Shown: positions 6,402-16,758, counted from the first letter of the stretch. The stretch: 64,000 nucleotides of DNA from Acidobacteriota bacterium (GCA_029781855.1 JAKOVX010000124.1:124001-188000), one strand, 5' to 3'. The notes: generated by a model from the letters alone, not told the origin. Program-made: numbers and translations.

Positions 6402-8048
6402 TCATTTCATCGGAACCCGCACATCATTCTTCTCAGCAAATTCGATCGCTTGTTCGTAGCCCGCGTCGGCGTGGCGGATGACGCCCATGCCGGGGTCGGT
6501 CGTTAGGACTCGTTCGATGCGTTTAGCTGCTTCGGGGGTGCCGTCGGCGACGATGACCTGGCCGGCGTGGAGGCTGTAGCCTATGCCGACGCCTCCGCCG
6601 TGGTGGAGCGAGACCCACGTGGCACCGCCGGCGACGTTGATCATTGCGTTGAGATAGACCCAGTCGGCGATGGCGTCGGAGCCGTCCTTCATCGATTCGG
6701 TCTCACGATTGGGCGAGGCGACGCTGCCGCAATCGAGATGATCGCGGCCGATGACGATCGGGGCCTTTAGCTCGCCCGAAGCGACCATTTCATTGAGTTT
6801 GAGCCCGGCTTTTGCACGCTCGCCGTAACCGAGCCAGCAGATTCGGGCAGGCAGGCCCTGGAATTCCACCTGTTCCTGTGCCATCGTCAGCCAGCGGGCG
6901 AGATGGTCGTCGTCGGGGAAGAGGTTCATGATCGCTTCGTCGGTGCGGTAGATGTCCTCGCGGTCACCCGAGAGAGCGACCCAGCGAAACGGGCCTTTGC
7001 CCTCACAGAATAGCGGGCGAATATACGCCGGGACGAATCCGGGATAGTCGAAAGCGTTCGCGACGCCGTTATCCAACGCACGCTGCCGCAGGTTGTTGCC
7101 GTAATCGAAAACGACTGAGCCGCGACGCTGAAATTCGAGCATCGCCTCGACGTGCCGCGACATCGAGTCCATCGCGCGGCGTTCATACTCGGCTTGGTTC
7201 GATTTGCGTAGTTCCGCCGCTTGCTCGATATCGAGGCCGACAGGAATGTAGCCGTAAAGAACATCGTGTGCCGACGTCTGGTCTGTGACGACATCGGGAA
7301 CGATGCCGCGTTCGAGCAGTTGCCAGTGGACCTCGGCGGCGTTACCGTGAAGGGCGATGGATTTTGCCTCTTTCGCCTCCATCGCCGCATTTGCGATCGC
7401 AAGTGCATCGTCGAGATCTTTTGCGGCAACATCGACCTGCTTTAACTGCAAACGCCGCTCGATCCGCCACGGATCGACCTCCACAAGCAGTCCGACGCCA
7501 CCATTAAATGTGATCGCCTGTGCCTGAGCGCCGCCCATTTCGCCAAGTCCGGCGGTGAGGACGAGCTTTCCGGCGAGCGTGCCCCAACCATGTTGACGGG
7601 CAAGTGAGCCGAATGTCTCGTAGGTGCCCTGCAGGATGCCCTGCGTGCCGATGTAGATCCACGAACCGGCGGTCATCTGGCCGTACATCATCAGGCCGTC
7701 GCGTTCGTATTGATCGAACTGTTCCTGCGTCGCCCAGTGCGGGACGATGTTCGTATTCGCGATCAGTACGCGAGGAGCATCGGTATGCGACTTGAATACG
7801 CCGACCGGCTTGCCGGACTGGATCATCAGCGTCTCGTCCTCGTTCAGCTCCCGCATGCAGCGGAGTATCGCGTCAAACGATTCCCAATTACGCGCAGCCT
7901 TTCCGCGGCCGCCGTAAACGATCAGATTGTCCGGATCGAACGCGACGTCAGCGTCGAGGTTGTTCTGTATCATTCGATACGCGGCTTCGATCAGCCAGTT
8001 TTTACAGGAGAGCTCGGTTCCGGTCGGTGCTTTGATTGTCCTTTTCAT
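6402..8048 (-). CDS. hutU: Urocanate hydratase
   Basis: 548 residues, full family length. It hydrates urocanate to imidazolone propionate, the second step of histidine degradation, using a tightly bound NAD+ in the cytoplasm. Diagnostic segments are GTELSCKNWLIEAAYRM at the N-terminus, VYGGRGKAARNW, the glycine-rich NAD region (LTAGLGEMGGAQAQA), and the active-site Cys in ICWLGYGERAKAGL near residue 404. The C-terminus HADAGYEQAIEFA is intact. It is separated from hutI/hutH by several unrelated genes, and a relic of a second copy plus a palindromic element lie directly downstream. The start is a family-typical N-terminus next to the DUF2339 gene promoter region. Confidence 0.97.
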   Translation of the reverse strand: MKRTIKAPTGTELSCKNWLIEAAYRMIQNNLDADVAFDPDNLIVYGGRGKAARNWESFDAILRCMRELNEDETLMIQSGKPVGVFKSHTDAPRVLIANTNIVPHWATQEQFDQYERDGLMMYGQMTAGSWIYIGTQGILQGTYETFGSLARQHGWGTLAGKLVLTAGLGEMGGAQAQAITFNGGVGLLVEVDPWRIERRLQLKQVDVAAKDLDDALAIANAAMEAKEAKSIALHGNAAEVHWQLLERGIVPDVVTDQTSAHDVLYGYIPVGLDIEQAAELRKSNQAEYERRAMDSMSRHVEAMLEFQRRGSVVFDYGNNLRQRALDNGVANAFDYPGFVPAYIRPLFCEGKGPFRWVALSGDREDIYRTDEAIMNLFPDDDHLARWLTMAQEQVEFQGLPARICWLGYGERAKAGLKLNEMVASGELKAPIVIGRDHLDCGSVASPNRETESMKDGSDAIADWVYLNAMINVAGGATWVSLHHGGGVGIGYSLHAGQVIVADGTPEAAKRIERVLTTDPGMGVIRHADAGYEQAIEFAEKNDVRVPMK

Positions 8049-8152
8049 TTCGCGGTTCCAGTATAGATTTGTTAATTCACGTTTCTAAGCTACAATCAGC
8101 CCATTCGTTTGGCAAACTTAACCAGTGTCTGAAAGCTCACCCCACAAAGCCT

Positions 8153-11100
8153 ATGCCTGAAATTGATCCCAAGATAGCGGAACTCGAAGCCCGGCTTGAG
8201 AACCTGGTGCGGACGCAGATCGGTTTTCAGACCGAGATCAGCGCGATACGTAACGAGTTGACCAATCTTCGCCAAGCTTCGGCCCCGTCGCCGCCGATAA
8301 CGACCAAGCTCGAGCAACCGTCGCCTGAGACGGAAAGTTACATTCAAACGCCGCCGTCGGTGCCAGCGGCTGAGGTGCCAATTGATTCGTATTCGGATCA
8401 AGCCGGCATTCGGCCGCCGCGAGAAACTCCCAGATACGAGAGCGAAAGGCCGCAAGAAGAGAGCTATTCGACGTCTAAGCCCTCTGCCGGCGAACCGTCT
8501 CGATCCGGTGCCGCGGACTATGAGCCCTATGTCGACACGTCTCACGCGTCAACGAGTGCATTTAACAAGTATGTTGACGACTATGTGTCATCGGCTCGGG
8601 AGAATCTCGAAAAATTTATCGGCGAAAATCTGATCAGCAAGATCGGTATTCTTGTCCTTGTCCTCGGCGTCGGTATAGGCGCAAAATATGCCATCGACAA
8701 CGACCTCATAAGCCCGCTAGCCAGAATAATTGTCGCGTATATATTCGGATTCGGGCTCATAGGTTTGGCAGTTCGTCTGAAGCCCAAGTATCACAATTTC
8801 AGTGCCGTTCTCGTCAGCGGCGGCATGGCGATCATGTATTTTGTGACATATTTCGCGTACGCGGCATATGCTCTCATAAACCAGCCGACCGCGTTTGTAT
8901 TGATGACGATATTTACCGTGTTTACGGTTTCGGCAGCGATGATCTACGATCGTCAGGTTATCGCCCATGTGGGCCTGGTCGGCGCATATGCCGTACCGTT
9001 TCTGCTGAGCAATAATTCGGGAAACTTTCTCTTCTTGTTCTCATACATGACCGTTCTGAACGGCGGAATACTGGCAATATCGGTTCGAAAGGACTGGAAG
9101 GCATTGTTTTATACGTCGTTCGTCTTTACTTGGGCGATTTATGGCGGATGGCTCGCGACAAAATACTCTGCCCCCGAGCATTTTTATCTCGCTCTCGTTT
9201 TTCTCGCCATATTTACTGCGTTCTTCTTAGGTACACGATTGATCCCTCGCGGCCGAGTTGAAACTGAAGAGGACGAACCGGACGACAGCGAAAAGGTAAT
9301 AACCGTCGGCGTCACAGTTGCGGTGTTCTATTTCTGTCTTATTGCACTTGGAAATGCTCCGGCGGACACCACCCGCTACGTTGTATTTCTCACGTACCTG
9401 GCCGCGTCGAGTCTGACAATCCTAGCGATCACGATGAGTAATTTCCGCAAAGTGATCTATTTGATCTGCCTTTTATTCGTCTGGTTGGCTTACGCTCTGT
9501 GGCTGGACGATAAATACGTCGCAGCGGAACACTTCTATCTGGCCCTTGTGTTTCTCGGAATTTATGCGGCGATCTTTATTGGCATAACAATCGTTCAGGA
9601 TCGGCGAAATGAGGGCCCAGAAGAAGATGCAATTTTGCGGCTCTCGATGCTTGCGGCACCAATAGTTGTTTTCTACTGCTGTTTTCTCGCGATCGGTAAG
9701 GATCCCGCGGACCCGATCCGTTATGCGATATTCCTTACGTACCTGGCTGCGACAACTCTGACAATTTTGGTGATCACCGTCCGAAATTTCCAGAAGGTGA
9801 TCTATACGATCTGTTTCGCGTTCGTCTGGTTGGCATTTGGCCTTTGGCTCTCCGATAAATACGTTGCATCAGAACACTTCTATTTGGCCCTTGCGTTTCT
9901 GGCTTTATTTCCAGCGATCTTTTTTGCGGTTTGCATCGTTCAGGGCGTGTTGTACAAAGACCCCGAGGAGGATGCGCGATTGCGTCTACTGATGCTTGCG
10001 GCTCCGGTAGTAGCCTTCTATTTTTGCTTTTTTTCGGTCAGCAACGTCGATACCACAACACCCACGTACGCCATTCTTTTTTCTTACCTTGCTGCGATCA
10101 CCGTTGCGTGCGTGACCACCTCGTTTCGTTATTACGGGAAGGCCCTCATTTTTGTATGTTATCCATTGGTCTGGCTCGCATTTGGGTCATGGATGGCGAG
10201 ATGGTATGTGGCTGACGCACACTTTGGTCTTGGATTGATCTTCTCGGCGATCTTCTTTTCGATCTTTTATCTGACGGCAATGATCTTACGTCTGCGATAT
10301 GACGAGTTGACCGTGCGTGAAAGTACGGCGATCACGCTGACGAATTCCTTTCTGTTCTACGGTGCAACCTTTAACGTCATGCACAGCCGGGAATCTCTGC
10401 ACAGCTATCTTGGTTTGTTTACAGCGGGCCACAGCACCCTTCACCTTATCACGGCAAATATTGTCGGATGGATCCGATCTTCGGCCGTTGATATCGTTCA
10501 GATGTTGGCCGTGCTCGTCCTGACATTTGCCACGATCGCGATTCCGGTGCAATTCGATGGCAACACGATCACACTAATCTGGGCGGTCGAGGGAGCCCTA
10601 TTATTCTGGTTCGGCAGGGTGCGACAGGTTCGCACATTCGAGTACTACTCGTATCCCGTGATGATCCTTGCGATCGGCAGCCTCGTCAGAGATTGGGGGA
10701 TGGCTCTCGGGGATCGACTTTCTCGCAATGCCGGTTTTGACCGGACGCCGTTGATGAACGGCGATTTTGTCACGGGTTTGGTTTTCGTCGCGGCATTTTT
10801 CCTTATCTTTCAAACGAACAGGGACAGGCGTAACAAGGCGGTTTTCGGGCCCGAAATCGTTCGCCGCTTCGGCGGCGTGATCGCGGCCGTAGCTATTGTG
10901 GCCTTGTACAATACATTTCGCGTTGAAATAGCCAACTATTTTCACCTCCAGACACTCGCGGCCGGTATCGTTAGCCCGATGTCCGCTTTGACCGAACCTA
11001 CGCTCACCGCCGGATATGACATCGTCCGTCTCAACGCGAGTTGGCAGTTGGTCTACACGATGTTCTTTCTGACAGGCATCGCAGCGGTGAACTTGAAGAG

Positions 11101-11743
11101 AGCGAGGTCGGCGATCCTAGCCTTTGTTGGTGTCGCTCTGAGCGTTTTGATGCTCGCAACATTCTCGACCGCGGGAATGTACCTTTTTTCGCAGATGCGC
11201 ATCGGATACATGCTCCACCCACAGGACGTTTCGAATGTTGTCCTACCGATGAACATCCTGATCCGCTATATTACTTATTTATTTACCGGAGCATTGCTAT
11301 TTTCCGTATATCGAACGACACGGGACGAACTAATTACGGACACGATAGGCGAGCGTAAATTAATGCTCGGCTATGACGCCCTCCTGTATTCGACGTTATT
11401 GATCGCCTCAAGTTGTGATCTGATCAACGTGATGGCTCAATTTCATTTGCCTGATGGGACGAGATGGGGGCTGAGCATTCTTTGGGGAGCGTTCGCACTA
11501 GGGATGATCGTCATCGGTATCGCATGGAACAAGGCCCATTTGCGGATAGCGGCGATCTGCCTCCTGGCGGTGACGCTGGTCAAATTGTTCTTCTATGATA
11601 TTGCCGAACTCGGCACGATCCCTAAAACGATCCTCTTTGTCTCGCTCGGCATTTTGCTGCTGATAATTTCGTTTCTATATAACAAATACAAGTCGTTTAT
11701 CTTCGGGACAAATTTAAGCGACGAAGACGGCCCGTTACCGTGA
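8153..11743 (+). CDS. DUF2339 large membrane protein with internal repeats
   Basis: 1196 residues. An N-terminal coiled coil (MPEIDPKIAELEARLENLVR) is followed by a Pro/Ser/Glu-rich linker to about residue 150, then some thirty predicted membrane helices beginning with the DUF2339 signature (ENLISKIGILVLVLGVGIGAKYAIDNDL). The function of DUF2339 proteins is not known. Within the membrane part four copies of a roughly 115-residue module occur in tandem, each with K-Y-x-A-x-E-H-F-Y-L-A-L or a variant. The ATG at 8153 is chosen because family members begin at this coiled coil; the 8036 start would overlap hutU's start and adds an uncharacteristic segment. Its 3' end overlaps the convergent VWA gene by 9 bp. 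Confidence 0.85.
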   Translation: MPEIDPKIAELEARLENLVRTQIGFQTEISAIRNELTNLRQASAPSPPITTKLEQPSPETESYIQTPPSVPAAEVPIDSYSDQAGIRPPRETPRYESERPQEESYSTSKPSAGEPSRSGAADYEPYVDTSHASTSAFNKYVDDYVSSARENLEKFIGENLISKIGILVLVLGVGIGAKYAIDNDLISPLARIIVAYIFGFGLIGLAVRLKPKYHNFSAVLVSGGMAIMYFVTYFAYAAYALINQPTAFVLMTIFTVFTVSAAMIYDRQVIAHVGLVGAYAVPFLLSNNSGNFLFLFSYMTVLNGGILAISVRKDWKALFYTSFVFTWAIYGGWLATKYSAPEHFYLALVFLAIFTAFFLGTRLIPRGRVETEEDEPDDSEKVITVGVTVAVFYFCLIALGNAPADTTRYVVFLTYLAASSLTILAITMSNFRKVIYLICLLFVWLAYALWLDDKYVAAEHFYLALVFLGIYAAIFIGITIVQDRRNEGPEEDAILRLSMLAAPIVVFYCCFLAIGKDPADPIRYAIFLTYLAATTLTILVITVRNFQKVIYTICFAFVWLAFGLWLSDKYVASEHFYLALAFLALFPAIFFAVCIVQGVLYKDPEEDARLRLLMLAAPVVAFYFCFFSVSNVDTTTPTYAILFSYLAAITVACVTTSFRYYGKALIFVCYPLVWLAFGSWMARWYVADAHFGLGLIFSAIFFSIFYLTAMILRLRYDELTVRESTAITLTNSFLFYGATFNVMHSRESLHSYLGLFTAGHSTLHLITANIVGWIRSSAVDIVQMLAVLVLTFATIAIPVQFDGNTITLIWAVEGALLFWFGRVRQVRTFEYYSYPVMILAIGSLVRDWGMALGDRLSRNAGFDRTPLMNGDFVTGLVFVAAFFLIFQTNRDRRNKAVFGPEIVRRFGGVIAAVAIVALYNTFRVEIANYFHLQTLAAGIVSPMSALTEPTLTAGYDIVRLNASWQLVYTMFFLTGIAAVNLKRARSAILAFVGVALSVLMLATFSTAGMYLFSQMRIGYMLHPQDVSNVVLPMNILIRYITYLFTGALLFSVYRTTRDELITDTIGERKLMLGYDALLYSTLLIASSCDLINVMAQFHLPDGTRWGLSILWGAFALGMIVIGIAWNKAHLRIAAICLLAVTLVKLFFYDIAELGTIPKTILFVSLGILLLIISFLYNKYKSFIFGTNLSDEDGPLP
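9098..10483 (+). repeat. Four tandem ~345-bp coding repeats in the DUF2339 gene
   Basis: Equivalent Lys codons lie at 9098, 9449, 9794 and 10139, giving periods of 351, 345 and 345 bases. Copies 2 and 3 are clearly similar at DNA level (for example around 9452 and 9797, and the shared CGATAAATACGT near 9508 and 9853). Each encodes two to three membrane helices, an acidic E-E-D-A loop and an EHFYLAL-like segment; copy 4 is the most diverged. Confidence 0.75.
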
Positions 11744-12802
11744 TTGGGTCCGGTATGCCCCTTTTGACCTGACGACGGCTCCGGGTTGGTCGACTTTCAC
11801 CTTGATCTGGTGGACGGTGCCGGCGGGGCTTTCTTCGGTGGGGTAGAAGCCGAGGAGATATTGGCGTTTCATTTCGTCGGTGATCTGTCGGAACGCGTCC
11901 TTGAGGTCAGCTTTTTGCTCTTTGAAGAAATGTCCGCCCGTAAGTTCTGCAAGGCGTTCTAAAAAGGCGACTGCCAATGCGTCCTGAGCTTCCTGTGCCT
12001 GTCGCGCACGGCCGCCGGGGAAATTGCCCGGGTTTCGCGGAAACCTATTGTCAGGAAACGGGTTTCGCCGATTGCCGCCGCCCGGGAAACGCCCGATACC
12101 GCCGGGAAATCGTCGCATTCCGCCATCCGGGAAGCGGGGAAACCGTGGAGCCATTTGCCGCATTCCGCCGGTCACGTAAAACACCGGATAGATGACCGTG
12201 TCGGATTCGGAAACGGAGTCGAAAAGCTTGTTCTTTGACGTCAGACTTCCGAAATCCTTGCCGTCCGTCAGCAGAATTATGGCCTTTCTGCCTTTTATCG
12301 ACCGGAGTTCGCTGTTAATTGAGGTGTAGACAGCGTCTTGAAGAACGGTGCCGAATTGCTCACCGATCTTCGCGTGGTTGACGGCCTTCTCCAGTGCCCT
12401 CTTATCCGAGGTCAGATCGCTGAGTACCAGTACATCGCTGTCAAAGGTGACGATCATGCACCGGTCGTCCGCGTCGAGGTTCTTGATGAATTCCTTCGCA
12501 GCTTTTTTGATCTTTCCCAGAACACCGGTCGTACTGCGGCTCGTATCGAGAGCTAGCACAATGTTCATCGGGGCATTCTCGTTGCTGAAGACCTCGATCT
12601 TCTGTTCCGTGCCGTCCTGAAAAACTTTGAAATTCGATCGTGCCAACCCCGGAATGTAGCGGTTGTCCCGGTCGCTGACGATCACGGGAATGCTTACGAG
12701 CGAAGTGTCGACACGGATGACATCTTCGCCCTTGTCTTGCGCAGAAATGGCGGTCCACGGCAGAATTGCCGCGACCACGATCAAAATGTATCGTGCTAGC
12801 AT
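11735..12802 (-). CDS. Secreted VWA-domain protein, acidobacterial VWFA-related type
   Basis: 355 residues: signal peptide (MLARYILIVVAAILPWTAISA), an N-terminal beta region (VDTSLVSIPVIVSDRDNRYI, then DFKVFQDG-like FKVFQDGTEQKIE), and a von Willebrand factor A domain with the MIDAS motif DTSRS and the later LLTDGKDFGS. This order is that of the VWFA-related domain abundant in Acidobacteria; the function is unknown, probably adhesion or complex assembly outside the cytoplasm. A Phe/Pro/Gly/Arg-rich insertion of about 60 residues (near 225-285, repeats like RRFPGGIGRFPGG) interrupts the VWA domain before its last helices. The gene overlaps the end of the DUF2339 gene by 9 bp, convergently. Confidence 0.85.
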   Translation of the reverse strand: MLARYILIVVAAILPWTAISAQDKGEDVIRVDTSLVSIPVIVSDRDNRYIPGLARSNFKVFQDGTEQKIEVFSNENAPMNIVLALDTSRSTTGVLGKIKKAAKEFIKNLDADDRCMIVTFDSDVLVLSDLTSDKRALEKAVNHAKIGEQFGTVLQDAVYTSINSELRSIKGRKAIILLTDGKDFGSLTSKNKLFDSVSESDTVIYPVFYVTGGMRQMAPRFPRFPDGGMRRFPGGIGRFPGGGNRRNPFPDNRFPRNPGNFPGGRARQAQEAQDALAVAFLERLAELTGGHFFKEQKADLKDAFRQITDEMKRQYLLGFYPTEESPAGTVHQIKVKVDQPGAVVRSKGAYRTQSR

Positions 12803-12933
12803 TCGATGATCCTCGGCCTATCGGTCTCTCGTATAAGACGCCGGGCAAATGCGGAAAGTCTCAAAAAAGCTTGAGCCGGAAGCAACAATTGATTATTCTT
12901 TGCCTGTCTACATTATCTGATCGAGGTGAATCA

Positions 12934-13422
12934 ATGAAATTTCGTTTTCTCGTGCCGGCGTTTGTTTTGTTGTCGGCTCTCGTTGTTGCCGCTCACTCTC
13001 AGGATACTGTCAATTCGTCCGTCGAAACCGTTCCTTACGATGCCGACCTAGCGAAGAAGCTTGGCGCAGACGAATACGGCATGAAGGTATATGTCTTTTG
13101 CATTTTGAAGACGGGCCCGAACGACGACAAGATCAAGGGCAAGGAACGCGACGAGATATTCAAGGGCCACATGGCAAATATCGGCCGTCTTGCGAAGGAG
13201 GGAAAGCTCGCGGTCGCCGGTCCGTTTGAGAAGAACGACCGTGCGTATCGCGGACTGTTCATTTTTAATGTTCCGACCGTCGAAGAGGCAGAAAAGCTGG
13301 TGGTGACCGATCCCGCGGTAAAGGCCGGCATTTTTATCGCCGAATTAACGCCATGGTACGGTTCAGCGTCGTTGATGGCGACGCCGGAGATCCACAGAAA
13401 GATAGCAAAGGGTAAACCGTGA
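12934..13422 (+). CDS. Exported YciI-like protein
   Basis: 162 residues with a signal peptide (MKFRFLVPAFVLLSALVVAAHS) followed by a YCII-related domain: MKVYVFCILKTGPND, a G-H-M-A-N-I-x-x-L helix, KLAVAGPFEKND, GLFIFNVPTVEEAEKLV, then D-P-A-V-K-A-G. YciI-like ferredoxin-fold proteins are usually cytoplasmic with a His-Asp pair; here His is kept in GHMANIG and the domain is exported, which is common in Acidobacteria and Bacteroidetes. Function unknown. The ATG at 12934 is chosen because it begins the signal peptide and is preceded by GAGG; the 12766 start would overlap the divergent VWA gene. Confidence 0.8.
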   Translation: MKFRFLVPAFVLLSALVVAAHSQDTVNSSVETVPYDADLAKKLGADEYGMKVYVFCILKTGPNDDKIKGKERDEIFKGHMANIGRLAKEGKLAVAGPFEKNDRAYRGLFIFNVPTVEEAEKLVVTDPAVKAGIFIAELTPWYGSASLMATPEIHRKIAKGKP

Positions 13423-13650
13423 TCGCATCGAATCAATAACGCTCCAGCGGGCGATTTGCCCTTACGTCCAGATCACAAATTGCCGTGTCGGCAAGTGTTC
13501 CGGTGTTCGCACTGGGCGGCTTCCCGATACCGGCCAAAGAATCAAGAAAAATAAATAACCATTTGCATCGATCGGACTTTTGTCTGGCGCTACAACTATG
13601 TTAACATTTCCGAAATTCACCATACTTTAGTCTGTTCTCACCCAAAATCT

Positions 13651-16590
13651 ATGAACATAACGGCGCGTTTTATGTTGGTCTTCCTGTTGTTTTGCCTCCC
13701 AGGTCTGATTGCGGCTCAGCAGATCAGTGCGAGCCTGACGGGGACGGTAAGTGACTCAAATGGGGCGGTTATCGCCGGTGCGACGGTCACCGCAACGAAT
13801 CAATCAACCAATTTCCGGCGGACGGTCACGACCAACTCGGAGGGAAGTTATACATTTTCACTGCTTCCGGTCGGACAGTATGAGGTCAAGGTCTCCTTCG
13901 GCGGTTTCGCGGATACCAAAGATTCTGTCACACTGCACGTCGGTCAGACGTTATCGTTTAACAAAACGATGTACCCACGGGGTGCTACTGTGGATCCTGT
14001 ATTCGTCAACGCGTCGTCAAATGTCGACACGCAGACTTCGAAGGTCGATGCCGTGATCACCGACCGGGCGATCGAGAATCTACCTCTCAACGGACGAAAT
14101 TTCCTCGAACTCGCTCTTCTGACGCCCGGTAACTCGCTGGCCCCCAATTTCGATCCGACAAAAAGCAATACGGTCGTCATCTCGTCGGCCGGACAGGTCG
14201 GCCGCGGCGGCAATGTGATGATCGACGGTACGGATAATAACGATGACGTGGTCGGCGGTTCGCTGCTAAATATATCTCAGGACGCGGTGCAGGAGTTTCA
14301 GGTTGCGACCAACCGGTTTTCTGCCGAATTGGGCCGCTCGGCTTCCTCCGCGATAAATGTCGTTACGAAGAGCGGAACAAATGTCGTCCACGGCTCGGCT
14401 GCGTTTTACGAGCGTGACCGGCGAATACAGGGGCTCCCGGCGACATTCGACCGGACCCAGACTGCACCGCCTTTCGGCCGTCAGCAATATTCCTTCACAC
14501 TCGGTGGACCGATCATTAAAGACAAACTATTCGCGTTTGGCGCGGTCGAATATCGTGACCAGGCAGGTGCGGTGCTTGTCGGTGTCCGTGATGTCGCGAA
14601 CCGACGCATCACACGCGGCTTTGCGCCGGCTCCTTTGCACAATCTGTTGCTTAACGGAAGGGTGGACTATCAGGCGAACGCGAAGAACGCTCTGAATTTC
14701 CGTTACTCGTTCGAAGATGTTGACGCCCGCGATTCCAGCAAACTCGATCGTGCCCTTGGTTCGGCGAGCTATCTCCAGGACCTCAAGAACCGGTTTCATT
14801 CATTCATGGCGGGCGTGGCGACCATACTGTCGACGAAGGCCGTCAATAACTTCACTTTCAGCGTAAACGACTTCAACAATACGACGGACCCGACGGGATC
14901 GGGCATTCAGGAGACGTTCCCGAGTATCCTCGACGGCTCGAGCTTCCGCGTTCCGCAGGGAACTAAGCAAAATCGCCTTCAATTCAGCGATACGCTGTCC
15001 ACTGTCTTCGGCAACCATACCCTTAAGTTCGGCGGTGAATTTCAACGCGTCGAGTCGAGCCTTTCGCTGGGTGTTTTCCGTCAGGGCAGGGTCGAGTTCG
15101 TTCAGGATTTTGCAAATGCCGACCGAAACAACGACGGCCAGATCAACGACCAGGACCTGCTGTTCGCGGTTACACTGAGAAGCGGATTTCCGGACCGCGA
15201 CCTGAATCTGCCTGACGTCAACAACAACTATTTCGCATTTTTTGCCCAGGACGATTGGCGTGTCCGCCGAAATCTGACATTCAACTTCGGCTTGCGTTAC
15301 GAGGTCGACACTAACGTCAAGAACAACTCCGGGTATGCCAACATCAACCCGCTAGTCGCGTCGTTCTACAAGGGAAACCGAAAAGCCGACCTCAATAATT
15401 TCGCGCCGAGGCTGGGGTTCAACTACTCGACCTTTGACGGGAAATTGAGTTTCCACGGCGGCTACGGGATATATTACGACCGCGTCGTGTTGGAGCTGAT
15501 CACGCTGGAACGCGGCCTCGACGGCCGAGCACTGCCGGTCGAGGTCCGGGCCGGAAATGCATTGACCGATCCGAACGGGGTGCCGATCTTTCTCGATCAA
15601 AATGGCCAATTCGTTCCGGGTGCCCCAACGCTTCAGAGCCCGTTCACCGGATTTATCCTGCCGGGAGCCGGCGCGTCCGGGATAAACATCATTGACAACA
15701 GCCTTCAGAATCCGATGGTGCAGCAGTCGAACGTCGGCATTCAGTGGGGCATCTCTCGCGATCTCGTCTTCAAGGCAGACTATCTGCACAATTTCGGGAC
15801 GCATTTCATCATCGGACGGAATATCGGCGTCGTAAATAATCCGGTAGTCGGTGGGCCCGACCGGGTCGTAAACCTGGAATCGAGTGTCAATTTTCATTAC
15901 GACGGGCTGCTGTTAACTGTTGAAAAGCGGCTCTCAAACCGGTATCAATTCCGGGCGAGCTATACTCTATCGAAGGCATTCAACTACGCGAACGACGACC
16001 AGATCCCGTTTTCGAACGGTCCGATCGACTCGAACAACCTGAGGCTGGAATTCGGCCCGACGCCGAATGATCAGCGGCACCGCTTTTCGTTCGCCGGCAT
16101 CGTGGAACTCCCGTTCGGGATCAACGTTTCGCCGATCCTGACGCTCGCATCCGGTGTGCCGATGGACATTATTTTGCCGAGCGGCCAATCTAGGATCCCG
16201 CTGCTGCAGCGGAACGCCGGCGGACGGCTTTTCAAGAACGTGTCGGAGCTGAATGCGTTCATTCAACAGGTGAACTCGGCCGGTGGTGTCGATGGCTCGC
16301 CGTTGCCGCTTGCTCCTGCGAATGCCAAATTCAACGACAATTTTAGTTCACTTGATGTGCGAGTCTCCAAAACGTTTACGTTTGGCGAGCGGTTTAGGCT
16401 GGAGCCGATCGTTGAGGTGTTCAATTTGTTCAACACCACGAACATTCTCGGCACATCGAACACCAATTACTCGGGTTACGGAAACGTTTTGGGGACGTCC
16501 GGCTTCGGGCAGCCGTTGACGACGGCCGGAGGAGTTTTCGGGTCCGGCGGGCCGCGTGCGTTTCAATTCGCCGGGAAATTTACGTTCTGA
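13651..16590 (+). CDS. Oar-like TonB-dependent outer-membrane receptor
   Basis: 979 residues with signal peptide. Residues about 25-105 form a carboxypeptidase-regulatory (CarboxypepD_reg) beta domain (GTVSDSNGAVIAGATVTATN, then EGSYTFSLLPVGQYEV). A plug region follows (ENLPLNGRNFLELALLTPG, VQEFQVATNRFSAELGRSA) and then a long beta-barrel ending in Phe (FQFAGKFTF). This is the acidobacterial Oar-type receptor thought to import large or polymeric nutrients or interact with surfaces; its ligand cannot be inferred. No obvious SusD-like partner is present. It precedes the AhpD-like gene and hutI-hutH by 168 bp, too far to claim an operon. Confidence 0.9.
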   Translation: MNITARFMLVFLLFCLPGLIAAQQISASLTGTVSDSNGAVIAGATVTATNQSTNFRRTVTTNSEGSYTFSLLPVGQYEVKVSFGGFADTKDSVTLHVGQTLSFNKTMYPRGATVDPVFVNASSNVDTQTSKVDAVITDRAIENLPLNGRNFLELALLTPGNSLAPNFDPTKSNTVVISSAGQVGRGGNVMIDGTDNNDDVVGGSLLNISQDAVQEFQVATNRFSAELGRSASSAINVVTKSGTNVVHGSAAFYERDRRIQGLPATFDRTQTAPPFGRQQYSFTLGGPIIKDKLFAFGAVEYRDQAGAVLVGVRDVANRRITRGFAPAPLHNLLLNGRVDYQANAKNALNFRYSFEDVDARDSSKLDRALGSASYLQDLKNRFHSFMAGVATILSTKAVNNFTFSVNDFNNTTDPTGSGIQETFPSILDGSSFRVPQGTKQNRLQFSDTLSTVFGNHTLKFGGEFQRVESSLSLGVFRQGRVEFVQDFANADRNNDGQINDQDLLFAVTLRSGFPDRDLNLPDVNNNYFAFFAQDDWRVRRNLTFNFGLRYEVDTNVKNNSGYANINPLVASFYKGNRKADLNNFAPRLGFNYSTFDGKLSFHGGYGIYYDRVVLELITLERGLDGRALPVEVRAGNALTDPNGVPIFLDQNGQFVPGAPTLQSPFTGFILPGAGASGINIIDNSLQNPMVQQSNVGIQWGISRDLVFKADYLHNFGTHFIIGRNIGVVNNPVVGGPDRVVNLESSVNFHYDGLLLTVEKRLSNRYQFRASYTLSKAFNYANDDQIPFSNGPIDSNNLRLEFGPTPNDQRHRFSFAGIVELPFGINVSPILTLASGVPMDIILPSGQSRIPLLQRNAGGRLFKNVSELNAFIQQVNSAGGVDGSPLPLAPANAKFNDNFSSLDVRVSKTFTFGERFRLEPIVEVFNLFNTTNILGTSNTNYSGYGNVLGTSGFGQPLTTAGGVFGSGGPRAFQFAGKFTF

Positions 16591-16758
16591 TCAACCGTAA
16601 TCGTTAATTGCCGTTGATTTGACGGAGCAGAGCGACGTGCAGGCTGGCGCGCTGCGTTTGTGTTGCCGGCGATACCGAACTAATATTTAGTCTTTCGCTT
16701 ACGCAGCGATGTCGTGGGTGATGGTGCGCATATAGATTTACTACATCTTTAACACCGC

